Positions 54,936-64,000 of a DNA stretch of 64,000 nucleotides are shown here, one piece after another. The number at the start of each line of letters is the position of its first letter. Position 1 is the first letter of the stretch. The notes under the pieces are model-generated. The model saw only the letters and a program-made list of their open reading frames with translations. It did not search any database and was not told the origin of the DNA. Both the position numbers and the translations under genes were made by a program. Source of the DNA: Diplodia intermedia (lineage: Eukaryota > Ascomycota > Dothideomycetes > Botryosphaeriales > Botryosphaeriaceae); the NCBI GenBank assembly GCA_021495925.1, contig JAKEKT010000057.1, positions 62,001 to 126,000 on the forward strand, read 5' to 3'.

Positions 54936-55862
54936 GGCTTGCGGGTGGTCGGTCGAGGAGGGCGCGGGTGAAGCGCGTCGCGCCTGAGGAAAATTGAAGG
55001 GAAGTCGGGTCGGCGGGCGCGCACGTTGCCAAGCTGCGCGGACGATTGTGAGCTTGGGTGAAGGTCAAGCTTGGGTGCGGCCGGTCCCAGTGTTGAGCGC
55101 GACGCGTTAGCGGGGCTCTGAGCGCGCCGATGCACAGAGTCTGCTCCCCCTTCGCATTCCGTCACCACCGCTCTGCTCTTCTGTTTCTCGACTCTGCCCT
55201 ATCGCCCGCCAAGCCTGTCCCTGTCGCTGCTCGTCTCGGGCCGACGCAGCAAATCCACGCAGGCTGCAGCGCGCTTAAATCTGTCCGCTGCGACTCACTA
55301 AGCAGCCCCTTTCACTTGCATGGGCCAATCACTCATGACGCGCTGCCCGTGTTCTCTCAAACGTCACGGCTTGCAGCGACAGCGTGTGACGTCTGTCAGT
55401 CCTTCTCCAGACTCCAACCATGCGTCACACAACCAAAGGTGAAGCCCGGCCAGGAATGGGCCTCCTGCTTTCCATTCCAGTGCTCAACAACAATCCGAGG
55501 CCTTCTAGAAGCGTTTTCTTATGACGTGCTGCGCGGCACTAGCCGGATCACATGGGATTATCGCAACGTCGGACGGCTGCTTTTGCAAGACATGGCCAGA
55601 TCTCACCGTTTAATTACTGTTTCCTCGTTACAGCGACTCTGTACGACGGTCTGACGCCTTCACCCTAGCATCACCACAGTCATGGAACGACAATCTTGAG
55701 GGCTCCATTTTCTCATTTTCACGTATTGACTAATTAAGTCTGAAGCACAACAGACGGAAAGAGAATGGTCAAGGAAGGAAGAGCGAAAAGTCGACTCTAG
55801 CCCCCTCCCCACCACCGTCTTCCCCGCCTCTCCATCACGATTCGACCATCCAGCTGTGCCAT
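54936..55862. other. Intergenic region upstream of EDC3
   Basis: This lies between the EDC3 start and the LysM gene stop, both minus strand. A plus-strand ATG frame at 55130-55654 (174 codons) has no family resemblance and lies in the EDC3 promoter, so I do not call it. No TATA box is evident. Confidence 0.5.
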
Positions 55863-56603
55863 TTACGCCTCAACACAGCTCCAGTAACCCGCCCACGCAC
55901 CCGTCGCATTGCCATTCCACTCGCTCCACTGATCGACGGTGATGCCGTTGTCGGCCGCAATCTCATCGACGCGGGTGCCGGCGCCGGTGAGCTCGTACGT
56001 CTTGCACGCGGCGGCGGTGCTGGGCATGAGCGGGACGGGCACGTCCTCGGGCCCCTCCTTGGTGCCGGCCGCCGGCTGGATGGGCGGGGTGAAGGTGTAC
56101 CACGGCGTGTCGATGCAGACGGGGACGTAAGCTTGGAGGCTGTTCAAGAAAAAAGGGCGTCAGTGAGTGGCCATACGCTTGTTTTCCGGGCTTTCCTCGT
56201 CCTTCTCTTTGTTTCGTCTTCGGCTGCTTTCATTTCTCATCTCGTCCCCCTCTCTTTCTTCCTTTCTTTTTCGGTCCACCTCGGTGTTACACGGAGTAAG
56301 AAGATAAACGTACCCAAAGCACGTGCGTCCGATGCTCGGGTTCCACTTGTAGAACTGCGTGACGGTGAAGTTGCCAAAGGCCTCGGCAATGGTGGTGCAC
56401 GTGTCATCGGGCTGGACCTCGTACAGGGCGGTGCAGTCCGAGGGGCGGACGGTGCACGTGCAACCGGCCGAGATGGAGCAGTACTGCGTGCAGTTGCTGC
56501 CGTCCTGGCGGGCCTCGAGGGAGTAGGCAGGGAACGGGTTGGGGAGGGCGGCGGCGGTGGCGGCGGTGGCGGCGGCCAGGATGAGGGTGGTGAACTTGGT
56601 CAT
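55863..56603 (-). CDS. Secreted protein with two LysM-like domains
   Basis: Exons are 56603-56314 and 56139-55863, with a 174-base intron (GTACGT donor, TTGAACAG acceptor, CACTGAC branch); the product is 188 residues. A signal peptide is clear (MTKFTTLILAAATAATAAAL). A Cys-rich patch follows (NCTQYCSISAGCTC). The first LysM is about residues 58-110 (ALYEVQPDDTCTTIAEAFGN, QFYKWNPSIGRTC, then FGLQAYVPVC across the intron). A Pro-rich linker and a more divergent second LysM at about 140-188 follow (YELTGAGTRVDEIAADNGIT, VDQWSEWN, GYWSCVEA). LysM domains bind chitin or related N-acetylglucosamine polymers. In fungi they mask or protect cell-wall chitin, and some act as effectors. Size and layout fit that class, but an effector role is inference. 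Confidence 0.85.
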
Positions 56604-57899
56604 CTTGTAGGACGTTGGATTTGTATTAAGATTAGGGAGTGTGCGAGTAACGAGGGACTAGTCGTCGATGTAGTAGGTGCGCGAGTACAAACGAATGCTG
56701 AGCGACGACCTTGAACAGCGGAACGCGGCATCGTCACCCTTTATACTCTGTGAGATTGGTGGACAGTGCCGCTGCAGCCTGCTGGGCGGTAGAGAAAGCT
56801 TGCCATAGTCGCCCGTTTCGAAGCCGTAGGATTTCTCAATTTCGGACGGATGCATGCATACGGCCGCCTGCTTGGCGGCGGCGGCCGTTGGAAGTTAGTG
56901 ACCGCTGGTATTGCTCCACCACGAGCGGGACGATATTGCCATTTTATCCGGCGGAAGCAGCTGGAAGCAAGGGTCAGCAGGCGAGGCCTCGGACGATTGA
57001 TGTGAGAGGAAATGGACAGGACCTTTTGAGGGATTGTGTCCCCTGCTAGCGGCGAGGATCGACAGGCACCCGCCGCTCTTTCGGGAAAGGTTGCCTAGAT
57101 GGTAGGCAGCACGGCGGGGAGAGCGCACCGTGGCGGCAGGGGGCTCAAAGCTTCGACGAGCTTATTGACTGCTACTGCAGGAATCGTGCAATGGTGGTTC
57201 GCGGAGCCCGGTTTTGTGGCCGACAGAGGCGCGGACGGTTGACTCGAGAGCCGTTGTGGCACCGCCTCCTGCGCTAGTGGCCGACGTCGGCGGTGAAATA
57301 GCCGCCGCGGCGTCTGTTAGGTCGCCCTTGACGGTCCTGTCGAAGTTGATATAGCGGTGGTATCAACGGCAAAATGAAGTTGGCTGGTAGCAGATACCAG
57401 ACGGAGTCTTGAAATATTCCTTCAAAATTAGCAGAGCTGCTTACGGTCACAAGGAAGCTTTGTTGATAATGCCAAACCCGCCTCATAAGCGGAAATTCAC
57501 GTCTTTTTTTTTTTTTTTTTTAGCTCCCTTTCCGCTTTTGAATCAAACAGCAGTGTTTTTGTTACCCCGGATATCAATTATCCACCTGAAACCCCAGTGG
57601 TCCAATTTTCGATACAGGTTCGTTCTCTCCACCCTTATCTTGCCAAAGTAGAAAAGTTGCAACATCCCACAGTGGAAAATCGAAGACCGACCTATGACGG
57701 ATTGCCGCAGCCAGGAAGAGGTATTACGCAGTAAAGAAATAAGAACGCCGCCCGCCATGCTCGAGATAATGGGGATGTGTCATACATTCGTAGAGGCCCC
57801 GCTTTCAAGGGGCTTCCATAGACTGTGCGCAAAAGCATGAGAAAAGATAAATAAAACATCGCACCAGGCCCAAAGCTATGGAACAATATTATGCCTCGA
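56604..57899. other. Intergenic region between the LysM and rhomboid genes
   Basis: This 1.3 kb non-coding region holds the LysM promoter and rhomboid 3' flank. It contains an 18-base T run at 57504-57521, preceded by a small CCGC-N7-GCGG hairpin near 57479-57493. A polymerase III terminator would look similar, but no A/B box or recognisable small RNA was found upstream. Confidence 0.5.
56740..56745 (-). promoter_or_regulatory. TATA box of the LysM gene
   Basis: TATAAA on the minus strand lies about 137 bases before the ATG at 56603. Confidence 0.45.
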
Positions 57900-59752
57900 T
57901 CAATACATAGGCATTGGCGAGTCGAAATCTGGTAAGGCGTATCTCTCGAGGCCGAACAGGTCGCGCTTGCTGGTCGTGTTCGTTTTCTCGACTGTGAGCG
58001 TGTTTGAGTCGCACCAGTCGCTGACAGGCTGTATACAGAGTTAGTATCTAAACGAGACAGTTGTGGAGATGAAACTTACAATACAGTTGAGGTATTTGCA
58101 CCATTTGCACTCGCTGTGGCTCGAGTAGAAGTTGTTCAGGAGCACGATGAAGGCAACGAACACGACGACAATGCATCCGGCACGAACCAACCACCACGCC
58201 CACCAAAGCGGCTTCCTGCCCTTGAAAAACCCCACGGGTTGTTTGGTGAAGTTCTTCACAGACTCGAATTCGTCGTGCTTCTGGTTGGGAACGGCAGAGT
58301 AAGGAGGTTCGTCCATGCCGGTGCGCTCACGGAGTAGTTGAGGCGAGTGAAGAATGGAAATTCCAAGGCCGATGCCCATGATGAATCCACCAATATGAGC
58401 AAAGTTGTCTAGGCCCGGCAAGAGACCAAGGACGAAGGCGATGACGACATCCAACATGATGAAGAGAAGCTCTTTCTTGGGGGAGACGCGTTCTTTCCAG
58501 TGGTAGAGAAGATCCAGAAGGGTTATGGCGATGAGACCGAAGATGGCGCCTGACGCACCGCTGTTCCAAAATTTTTAGCCAAGGTCGAAGACTGCGCGGG
58601 GTAGACATACACTGAAGGCATAGCGTTTGGTGCGTAGTTGGCACCAAGGATGTTACCGAAAATACCCGCTGCAAAGTAGACCAGGAAAAAACGAATGGAG
58701 CCGATCAACAGTTCCACGTCGCGTCCAACGGTCATCTGCACAAGCATATTGAAACCAATATGGATCAGACCTCCGTGGAGGAAGATGGGCGTGATGAAGC
58801 GGTACCACTGATTGGGCCGGAGCTCGCCGTCTGACTGAGGGATGCCGCTCATGCCGCAGAGCTCATTTAGAGAGCATTCAGCGGCGCCGGTTGTGGAGTT
58901 GGGGCACGGAAACGCAATGTCGGGGGTGATGTCGACCTCGTTTCCTCCACCCATGTGGCGCATGCAAGGAACGAAACGCGCACCCATGTTGATGTAGACG
59001 TAGCCAGAGGGACCGATCATTGGGTTGAACGAGGGCTTGATCATGATGGGCGAACCTGTCAAGGTAGCTAATGGCAGCATTAGTATCCCGCCCTTCTCTT
59101 ACGAGGACCAGTTTCACGTACCATTCTTGATGATCTCGCCAATAAACACCGCGATTTGGACGACTGTCAAGGTAAAAACAACCCAGGTAATCTTGCCCGA
59201 AAACCAGCCGCTCTTCTTCTTGTGGCGCCTGCTACGCTCTCTTCTCATTCCGTCGGGCCCACCGACGAGAGGCGCCTGACCCTCGGGATCACCGTTGTAT
59301 CGCGAGGGACTTGCGTCCATCTTCGGTTGCTGAGCGTGGAGCGGAATGGCGGAACCATCGGCAAAGGGATCGTTGTCCATGGGGCGGTACTGTCCGTAGC
59401 TGCCAGCTCCATGGTAGGCTGTGTCGTCGTCGCCGTGCACCGGGCCGTACGGGTTAGTCGGCGGGTGAGTGCCCTGGGGGTATGCAGGATAAGCCTGGTC
59501 GGTGAAGGGAGAGCCAACGGGCGAGTGGCCGGTGTGGTAAGTGTGGGCGGACGGGTGCGAGTGGACCGAGTGAACCGAGTGAGCAGAAGGGTAAGAGTTG
59601 CCGTAGCTCTGCAGGTTCTGGGTGTCGATGTGCGGGCGCGTCGGGTGCGGCGAGGGCAGCGGAGAGGGCGTCGACGAGGGCGGCACGGGGGGCAAAGGGG
59701 CATCTTCCCTCCTTCCCGCATTATAGGAGTTGTAGTAGTCGTTGGCAGCCAT
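57900..59752 (-). CDS. Rhomboid intramembrane serine protease
   Basis: This polytopic protease cleaves transmembrane substrates in the secretory pathway; in fungi related rhomboids act with the Dsc complex in SREBP processing, though orthology here is not shown. Exons are 59752-59122, 59067-58611, 58560-58080 and 58028-57900; introns are 50-54 bases, with GTACGT, GTATGT and GTAAGT donors and CTAAC branches. The product is 565 residues. The cytosolic N-terminus (1-190) is Pro/Ser/His/Tyr-rich. The first membrane segment is ITWVVFTLTVVQIAVFIGEI. The catalytic core includes FITPIFLHGGLIHIGFNMLV, the nucleophile in VGASGAIFGLI (across an intron), LGLLPGLDNFAHIGGFIMGI with the catalytic His, and a last helix CIVVVFVAFIVLLNNFY. 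The lumenal loop is Cys-containing. The tail ends ALPDFDSPMPMY. Confidence 0.92.
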
Positions 59753-61909
59753 GGCGAGCTGCTGGGCGTCGGTTGGGTGCCGGGCGCGGGCCGGTTGGTG
59801 CAGAGTGGACAGTCAGGCGACTTGGAGGGCCTGGGTGGTAGGACAGCTGGGGGGCGCGAGGGATGGTGAGGTTAAGGCAGGCTTGAGCGAGCGTGGAGGG
59901 AGTTGTCGTGTTTCAGCGTAAGGGCGCGGGAGGCGGGCACAAGTAACTGATTTCGGGGTGTGTGGCTGAGGCGGCGGCTGCAACCAAGCCTTACGGGAGT
60001 ACGTACCTGGGGGCTCCGTGCGCAGCTCTTCTGGGGCACGATTTTTAAATAGCAGGCGATCCCCAGCGCGGGTGAGCAGTGCACTTACGACGCCCAGCCC
60101 ACACGAGTCCACCGCCCTGCTGGCCAGGCGCCGGGATTCCTTGGCGCCTGGCGAACACGGGTTGGATATGGCAGCCAACGGCTTGGGCTGTGCTGCGACA
60201 CGTGTGCAGCCACGCCTCCGTTGCCTTGACACACACGCCCAGCACCCCAAATTTCCGCCGGCTGGGCCTGGCTGCCTCACCAGGCCGACCGCGCCAGATC
60301 ACCAGGTATTATGCTTCTTGGCCGCGAGATGAAGAGGTCGCAGCCAGCCACCGTGGCGCCGCTACGGAGACTTACGGCGCTTGCATTGGGCGCGTGTCAC
60401 TACTGCGCGTTACCCGTCCACCGCTCGAAATCCTACCGTTCTCGCGACGCGCTGCACCACGGAGCGCGCGCCCAGCGTTTCGCTCGCCCACGAAACGCGC
60501 TAAACGCTCTTTCACGCCGACGAGCGCGCGCTTGAGCAGTCTGACCGGACAATCGGCACGCGATGACGCAGCTTGTGTAGGAATGCGTAATATCAAGCCG
60601 CAGCGAGGACGATCACCATCCCCGCCACGGCCCATGTGCCCTGCCGGGACCAGGGCAAAGCCACCTCCAAAAAGCATGGCGCAGCGCATTCCTGGAGCTA
60701 TCCCAAACGGGCAGTGGGTGAAGTGAGCTGCGTGGGACTGCGGGACGACCCGCTCTCCACCGCGTCAACCCGACATGATTTGCAGGTGGGAAAGCTTGTG
60801 CGACCTGCCATCTGGTTCTGCATAAGATGCGGGTAGATCTTCGTATCACAGCCCGGCGGAGGGTCGATCCAACGACGGTCCCCATCAACCCGTGGAGGTT
60901 GCACGTTCGGAACGTCCTTGCATCCCCCCATCCCCCCTACGCATGCCAGCCGCCAGGAGAAAGAGAATGCATCTGTTCGACGTCACAGGTATATATATCT
61001 GCTCCGCCCTGCTGCATGTTCCTCTCCAGCGAAAATCCCCCTGACAGCCTCAGGCCTTCCACGCCGGCAGAAATGGCAGTCGGCGCATGCACCTCGGTGA
61101 GTTATCCGACAGGAGGCACCTGCCTGACTTAAGCTTATCTTCTTGTCTTCCCACCTGGACGTCTATTCCAACGTCGGGACTGACATTGTTTGTCTAGCGA
61201 TTAGGAGACGAGTGCTCCATCGGTGCGTTGCTCGCACTGGTGTGACATGGCACGATTCCACGTCGACACTCGGGAAATCCGTTTGAATGCCTGATTGTTG
61301 CCGCCACAAAGGTAGCGCGATACTACAAGCGGAAGTTGTGATGACGTGCAGGGTGTCGCGAAGTCGAATGTCGGACCGGAGCTCAGGGTCGCCTGTCGGG
61401 AATCCCGAGCCGCCGTCTCACCGACTTGAAAGTCGTGGCCGTATCCCAAGCCTTCGGCCGCTACTGAAGGGGGCTCCATTTGGAGACGCAACTCAAGAGC
61501 GGGCTACGAAGATCAGACGCAGCTTTATCTCATGCCATGCAGGAACACGGCGTGTTCGAAACGCTCGGGTAAACGATCAAAGGCATCCTGCAGTAGATGT
61601 TGGGGCCTGCTCTTAGCAGAACCTGGCCGTTGGACATGTTCCCCACCCCAGCGGCGCCCCATTGGCCGCAACATCAGCCCCGCGGCATTTAACTCTCTCC
61701 TTACGGCAAGCATCGTCGGCTCCCGTGCTGCATTGCGGCTCCAATCTCAATTTACATGACTCTCCCCGCCTGCATGCACTCCACACTCCAAGTAAACCCG
61801 AGCTCCGGCACGGCACTCTCCCGCCTCTATATGCAATGTTTACAAAAGCCGCTCCGTCGCCCGGCAGTGCTTGCTGATCGCTGACCGTCGACCATCCATT
61901 CTCGCCACC
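59753..61909. other. Divergent intergenic region of the rhomboid and tannase genes
   Basis: This 2.2 kb region has no supported gene. A TATATATAT near 60992 is followed by an ATG at 61018 whose short frame reaches a GTGAGT at about 61099. A tiny spliced gene could exist there, but I see no acceptor or family support. The GC-rich part 59813-60500 gives long but meaningless Arg-rich frames. Confidence 0.45.
61828..61833 (+). promoter_or_regulatory. TATA box of the tannase-family gene
   Basis: TATATG in CTCTATATGC lies about 78 bases before the ATG at 61910, which itself sits in the good context GCCACCATG. Confidence 0.4.
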
Positions 61910-63588
61910 ATGAGGGCTGCATCTCTTGTCTCGGCCGCCTCCTCCGTCCTGGGAGTGCAGGCTCTCAACTGCTCCACCGCTGCCCTGCAAGGTGCCCTGC
62001 CATCCAATGCGACGGTCCTTTCTGCGGTTCCAGTCGCTAGCAACGGCACTTACGGCCAAGGGGCCGCAGACTTGCCCTATCCGACAAATCCCACCAATTT
62101 GCCTGCTCTCTGCGCCGTCTATGTGAACGTGACTTCTTCGAGCAGTTCCTCTTTCAGGTTCGGGCTGTTCCTTCCATCCGAATGGAATGACCGATTCCTA
62201 GCGGTCGGCAATGGAGGCTTCGCTGGCGGTGTCAACTGGCTGGATATGGTACGACTATCACACCTTTTCTGCTCAAACACGCCACTGACTTGCCATTGAA
62301 GGGCGCTGGTGTTGGCTACGGCTTCGCCGTGGTCTCCACAGACACCGGCCACAACTCTACGTCTGGAGATTTGACCTGGGGCGCCAACGCCCCCGAGGTG
62401 CTCAATGACTGGGGCTACCGCGCCATACACGGCTCAGTCGAGCTCGGTAAGGCGCTGGTGTCGGCCTACTACGGCTCGCAGATCAAGTACTCGTACTACA
62501 GCGGCTGCTCCACCGGCGGCCGCCAAGGGCTCCGCAACCTCCAGCTCTACCCCGACGACTTCGACGGCGTCCTCGCCGGCGCCCCCGCCTGGTGGACGAC
62601 GCACTTGCAGACGTGGACAGCCAAGCTGGGCACGTACAACCTCCCGCTCAACAGCAGCCACCGCATCCCGCCCTCGCTCTTCCCCGCCATCGGCGCCGAG
62701 GTCATCAAGCAGTGCGACGCGCAAGACGGCCTCGTCGACAACATCGTGTCGGACCCGCACGGCTGCAACTTCAACCCGGACGCGCTCCTCTGCACGCCCA
62801 CGTCCAACGCCAGCGCCTGCCTCACGCCGCCGCAGCTCGCCACGCTCGCCAAGGTCTACGCGCCCTACATCGACACCAACGCGACCTTCGTCTTCCCGGG
62901 CCTCGCCCTGGGCTCCGAGGCGCAGTGGACCGTCCTGCTCGGCACCGCCACCGGCTCGCCACTCTCGTACGGCACCGACTACATCCGCTACTTCCTCGAC
63001 CGGCCATCGTTCCGCTGGCAGGACTTCACCTACGACGTCGTGCGGCTCGCCGACGCGGTCGACCCGGGCAACGCCACGGCCGACGCCTTCGCCGCCATGG
63101 CCGGCTACCGCGCCCGCGGCGGCAAGCTGCTGCACTACCACGGCTGGGCCGACGGCCTCATCGCCACCGGGAGCAGCCTGCACTTTTACGGCGAGGTCGC
63201 GCGCGCGCTGCTGCCCGCCGGCGTGCCGCTCGACGACTGGTACCGCTTCTTCCTCGTGCCCGGCATGAACCACTGCGCCGGCACCCCCGCCGGCGTCGAT
63301 GCGCCCTGGTACTTTGCCGGCGCCAACCAGGCGGCCGATCTGGGGACCGGCGTCCACGGCGTGCCCGGGTTCGAGGACGGGAAGCACGATGCGTTGTTGG
63401 CGTTGATGGATTGGGTGGAGAATGGGACCGTGGTGGAGGAGATTGTGGCGACCAAGTTTGTGGATGAGGATGTCGGGAGCGGTGTGGAGAGGCAGCGGCC
63501 GCTCTGCATGTATCCGAAGCAGGCGGTGTATAAGGGAGAGGGGGATGTGGATGCGGCGGAGAGTTGGGAGTGCAAGTCACTGTACTGA
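61910..63588 (+). CDS. Secreted tannase / feruloyl esterase family protein
   Basis: This is a secreted carboxylester hydrolase that releases phenolic acids such as ferulic or gallic acid from plant esters. Exons are 61910-62248 and 62302-63588, with a 53-base intron (GTACGA donor, CACTGAC branch, TTGAAG acceptor); the product is 541 residues. The signal peptide is MRAASLVSAASSVLGVQA. Motifs are AVGNGGFAGGVNW, VSTDTGHNST, the nucleophile elbow YYSGCSTGGRQG with the Cys adjacent to the catalytic Ser, DGVLAGAPAWWT, the acid in HYHGWADGLI and the His in VPGMNHCAG with its paired Cys. This CS-D-HC arrangement is diagnostic of the family. Several N-x-S/T sites are present. Whether it prefers feruloyl, tannic or other esters cannot be read from the sequence. 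Confidence 0.92.
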
Positions 63589-63780
63589 AGGGAGGTTGGG
63601 ACATGTGGTATGATCATGGGTGTATGATATGAATAATCTTGATTGGAATTAATGCCGAATAGCATGGATCGGCTTCGAGGGGGAAGACATGCAAGGAACG
63701 GGTACGCTTAAATTCTTCATTGCGGCACCTTAACAGCTCTCACGTCTCAGGTAAACTACACCTCTGCGACTGAAAAAAAA
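63589..63780. other. Convergent 3' flank of the tannase-family gene
   Basis: This short AT-richer stretch lies between the esterase stop and the stop of the partial gene at the right edge. A run of eight A at 63772-63780 abuts the latter. Nothing else is seen. Confidence 0.5.
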
Positions 63781-64000
63781 TCATTCTCGTCCGATCTTGA
63801 GGAATCGCAACGTTTGCTCTACAGCATCCCCATCTACGCCTTTGCACACCACCACAGCCGCACCACCAGCCAGCCCCACACTCACACCGCAAACGCCTTC
63901 GCCGCCGCTCCCCCATCCACGTCCTCCCCACCCTTCCCCCCACCCCCCGCGCTCCCGCTCACGCTCGCACTCCCCCTCCCCGCCCCCTCCACCCCCTCCA
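63781..64000 (-). CDS. Probable C-terminus of a minus-strand gene cut by the window edge
   Basis: The frame is open from 64000 down to a TGA at 63783-63781, about 72 codons. The distal part is Gly-rich and low in complexity. The last 40 residues read like real protein: AAKAFAVSVGLAGGAAVVVC, a possible membrane or beta segment, then VDGDAVEQTLRFLKIG. No family is recognised. An alternative is that the GTGAGT at about 63895 marks an intron and the real end lies elsewhere. The call rests only on frame openness and composition. Confidence 0.35.
   Translation of the reverse strand, partial: GGGGGGGEGECERERERGGWGEGWGGRGWGSGGEGVCGVSVGLAGGAAVVVCKGVDGDAVEQTLRFLKIGRE

Noticed and set aside
57504..57521. 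T18 run as a polymerase III terminator
   Set aside because: A small hairpin precedes it, but no internal promoter or known small RNA was found; homopolymers of this length also occur by slippage.
62434..63387. Minus-strand frame of 317 codons, rich in Gly, Val and Arg
   Set aside because: It is the antisense shadow of the tannase-family gene.
1..64000. Transposons, RIP-degraded repeats, CRISPR arrays, prophage-like or viral genes
   Set aside because: No transposase, reverse transcriptase, integrase, terminal repeats or regularly spaced repeat arrays were seen; the window reads as ordinary fungal euchromatin.

Overview
The window looks like nuclear DNA of a filamentous ascomycete (Pezizomycotina). 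The evidence is the GC-rich protein genes, mostly 50-115 base GT-AG introns with CTAAC/CTGAC-type branch sites, a Ste2-type pheromone receptor, a Zn2Cys6 regulator, a secreted LysM protein and a tannase-family esterase. A dothideomycete is a reasonable guess from the look of the proteins, but nothing here proves the class. All gene calls come from reading translations, splice motifs and known family motifs by eye; no database search was run.

Layout: 1-3829 holds the 5' part of a Dsc E3 ligase subunit gene (minus, running off the left edge), divergent from an alpha-factor-type receptor gene. 3830-13241 is a 9.4 kb stretch between two gene 3' ends in which I can support no protein gene. 13242-27270 holds a HAD/CECR5-like phosphatase gene, a long fungal protein of unknown function and a phospholipase C gene, separated by long intergenic stretches. 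Another 5.4 kb stretch between gene 3' ends (27271-32719) follows. 32720-40861 is denser: IMP4 divergent from UPF1, then a tandem-BRCT protein. 41765-42439 is an orphan-looking repeat protein.

42842-51620 is the most interesting block. Five neighbouring genes all lie on the minus strand: an ABM-type monooxygenase-like protein, an amidohydrolase, a cytochrome b5-like protein, a natural fusion of a fumarylacetoacetate-hydrolase-type domain to an alpha/beta hydrolase, and a Zn2Cys6 regulator. Similar CGGAGA/CTTCTCCG-type sequences recur in the upstream regions of three of them. I read this as a candidate catabolic or detoxification gene cluster with its own regulator; its substrate is unknown.

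52388-64000 holds EDC3 (mRNA decapping), a small secreted two-LysM protein, a rhomboid protease and a tannase/feruloyl esterase. The right edge probably carries the C-terminus of one more minus-strand gene. UPF1, EDC3 and IMP4 are RNA-metabolism housekeeping genes. Ste2 and phospholipase C are signalling genes. The LysM protein and the esterase are secreted and point to life on, or interaction with, plant or other polymeric material.
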